This document shows, in pieces, positions 5,663 through 6,025 of a stretch of 6,025 bases of DNA (its first letter is position 1; every line of letters begins with the position of its first letter). The stretch lies in contig DAOWBJ010000120.1 in assembly GCA_030634125.1 (NCBI GenBank), forward strand, positions 1 to 6,025, read 5' to 3'. Source of the DNA: Victivallales bacterium. Lineage in GTDB: Bacteria > Verrucomicrobiota > Lentisphaeria > Victivallales > Victivallaceae. The position numbers and the translations under genes are program-made. The notes under the pieces are model-generated. The model had not been told where the DNA came from. It saw nothing but the letters and a program-made list of their open reading frames with translations, and made no database searches.

Positions 5663-5698
5663 GAAGCTTATAAGCTCAAGCTCTCTTATTGTTACCAT
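5660..5698 (-). CDS. Possible 12-codon leader-type mini-ORF
   Basis: On the minus strand an ATG (5698-5696) opens a frame reading MVTIRELELISF before a TGA at 5662-5660. GAGG (5710-5707) lies eight bases upstream, good Shine-Dalgarno spacing. A possible promoter lies just before it. It is too short for composition to say anything, and no regulated gene follows on this strand within the window, so chance is quite possible. Confidence 0.15.
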   Translation of the reverse strand: MVTIRELELISF

Positions 5699-5704
5699 TT
5701 TCTC

Positions 5705-5723
5705 AACCTCAAATTAACCTCAA
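5705..5723. repeat. Direct repeat AACCTCAA x2, 11-base period
   Basis: AACCTCAA occurs at 5705-5712 and again at 5716-5723. The one-turn spacing would place both copies on the same DNA face, as for a dimeric or cooperative DNA-binding protein. Confidence 0.6.
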
Positions 5724-5750
5724 GGATAAAATCCTGTCAAGCTTTGTCAA
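5723..5750 (-). promoter_or_regulatory. Possible minus-strand promoter
   Basis: The minus strand carries a perfect TTGACA (5750-5745), then 16 bases, then TATCCT (5728-5723, 4/6 match). A second TTGACA lies ten bases on (5740-5735), with TTAATT 17 bases after it. The + strand reads these as TGTCAA twice. It would transcribe toward the 3' end of the NTase-HEPN gene. Confidence 0.3.
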
Positions 5751-5783
5751 AAGAGGTCATTCTTTGTCTTTAAATCACTTATT

Positions 5784-5804
5784 AGCATACAAAAAGCATA
5801 CAAA
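5784..5804. repeat. Direct repeat AGCATACAAA x2, 11-base period
   Basis: Perfect copies are at 5784-5793 and 5795-5804. Looser relatives, AGTATACAAT at 5819-5828 and ACTGTACAAA at 5841-5850, follow on the same strand. The array resembles repeated protein-binding sites (operator or recombinase arm-type), but no cognate protein is visible. Confidence 0.6.
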
Positions 5805-5830
5805 CGAATATTCGGATAAGTATACAATTT

Positions 5831-5857
5831 TTGCTTTTTTACTGTACAAAATATAAT
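5831..5857 (+). promoter_or_regulatory. Possible promoter pointing out of the window
   Basis: A perfect -10 hexamer TATAAT (5852-5857) has a weak -35 candidate TTGCTT (5831-5836) at a short spacing of 15. In such AT-rich DNA a TATAAT can arise by chance. The repeats at 5784-5850 would lie on or just upstream of it. Any target gene starts beyond the window. Confidence 0.28.
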
Positions 5858-5969
5858 CTGTTAAAATATTAAATCAAGATAAAATCCAGTAATAAAGAAT
5901 GGAATAATATTTTACTGATTTTAAACGGCGGAATATTTTTTTGCAAATTTTTGGGCACAACGCACCAAT

Positions 5970-5990
5970 GACGGTTGCAAGCCGTCTTTT
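5970..5990 (+). terminator. Small hairpin with short T run, possible terminator or attenuator
   Basis: GACGGTT (5970-5976) pairs with AGCCGTC (5980-5986) over seven positions, including one T-G pair, around GCA. Four T follow. The short T run makes it weak. It lies about 110 bases after the TATAAT at 5852, so attenuation of a downstream gene is conceivable. Confidence 0.35.
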
Positions 5991-6025
5991 GAAGTATTAT
6001 TGTTTTATCGACACGATGAACTTGA

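Larger units (their letters stand above)
5606..6025. other. AT-rich tail without a credible protein gene
   Basis: No open frame with gene-like content is found on either strand. The stretch contains TAAAATT repeated at 5603-5609 and 5615-5621, a GC-rich island near 5630-5660, and a 12-base palindrome AGCTTATAAGCT (5665-5676). It also has helically phased direct repeats between 5705 and 5804 and an imperfect inverted repeat CAGTAA/TTACTG (5887-5892 with 5912-5917). Possible promoters occur on both strands, with a final small hairpin near the end. It could be a regulatory region for a gene to the right, or a decayed or recombination-site region. Confidence 0.6.

Noticed and set aside
5784..5804. 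CRISPR-like repeat
   Set aside because: The units are ten bases long with one base between them. There are no spacers and no cas genes.
6016..6025. Start of a following gene at the last ATG
   Set aside because: Only three codons are visible and there is no Shine-Dalgarno site, so it cannot be supported.

Overview
The window reads as a bacterial chromosome with every gene on the + strand. It holds two housekeeping translation and one-carbon genes, glyA (5' end outside the window) and serS. Inserted between them is a compact, AT-richer two-gene cassette. A terminator and a structured intergenic stretch follow serS, then a lone nucleotidyltransferase-HEPN gene, and finally about 420 bases with no convincing gene. 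The host cannot be fixed from this sequence. Strong Shine-Dalgarno sites ahead of the ATPase gene and serS argue against a Bacteroidetes host. The overall feel of GlyA and SerRS is compatible with the PVC/Lentisphaerae side of the tree, but that is a weak impression from memory, not a search.

Layout: 1-1173 serine hydroxymethyltransferase (missing about 26 N-terminal residues). 1184-2446 RecF/OLD/AAA_21-type ABC-like ATPase. 2446-3078 small acidic-motif protein, overlapping the ATPase stop by one base (TAATG). 3118-4377 seryl-tRNA synthetase, with a hexanucleotide repeat expanding its N-terminal arm. 4380-4453 a nested set of hairpins that can draw a cloverleaf, followed by a strong intrinsic terminator at 4486-4523. 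4524-4735 a non-coding leader with a possible promoter and a perfect hairpin. 4736-5605 a fused nucleotidyltransferase plus HEPN protein with no Shine-Dalgarno site. 5606-6025 an AT-rich tail with phased direct repeats, a GC-rich repeat-like island and possible signals on both strands.

How the genes may work together: glyA and serS share serine chemistry (serine to glycine; serine onto tRNA) and probably form or once formed one transcription unit ending at 4523. The ATPase pair sits inside that unit, starts on an RBS overlapping the glyA stop, and is much AT-richer (60-base samples: 34 G/C at 541-600 against 17 at 2461-2520). An ABC-like ATPase coupled to a small putative nuclease-like partner is the general design of OLD, RloAB/AbiL and PARIS-type phage defence. 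This pair is the best candidate for an uncharacterised system here. The NTase-HEPN gene is probably a second accessory acquisition, and its family is common in Bacteroidetes.
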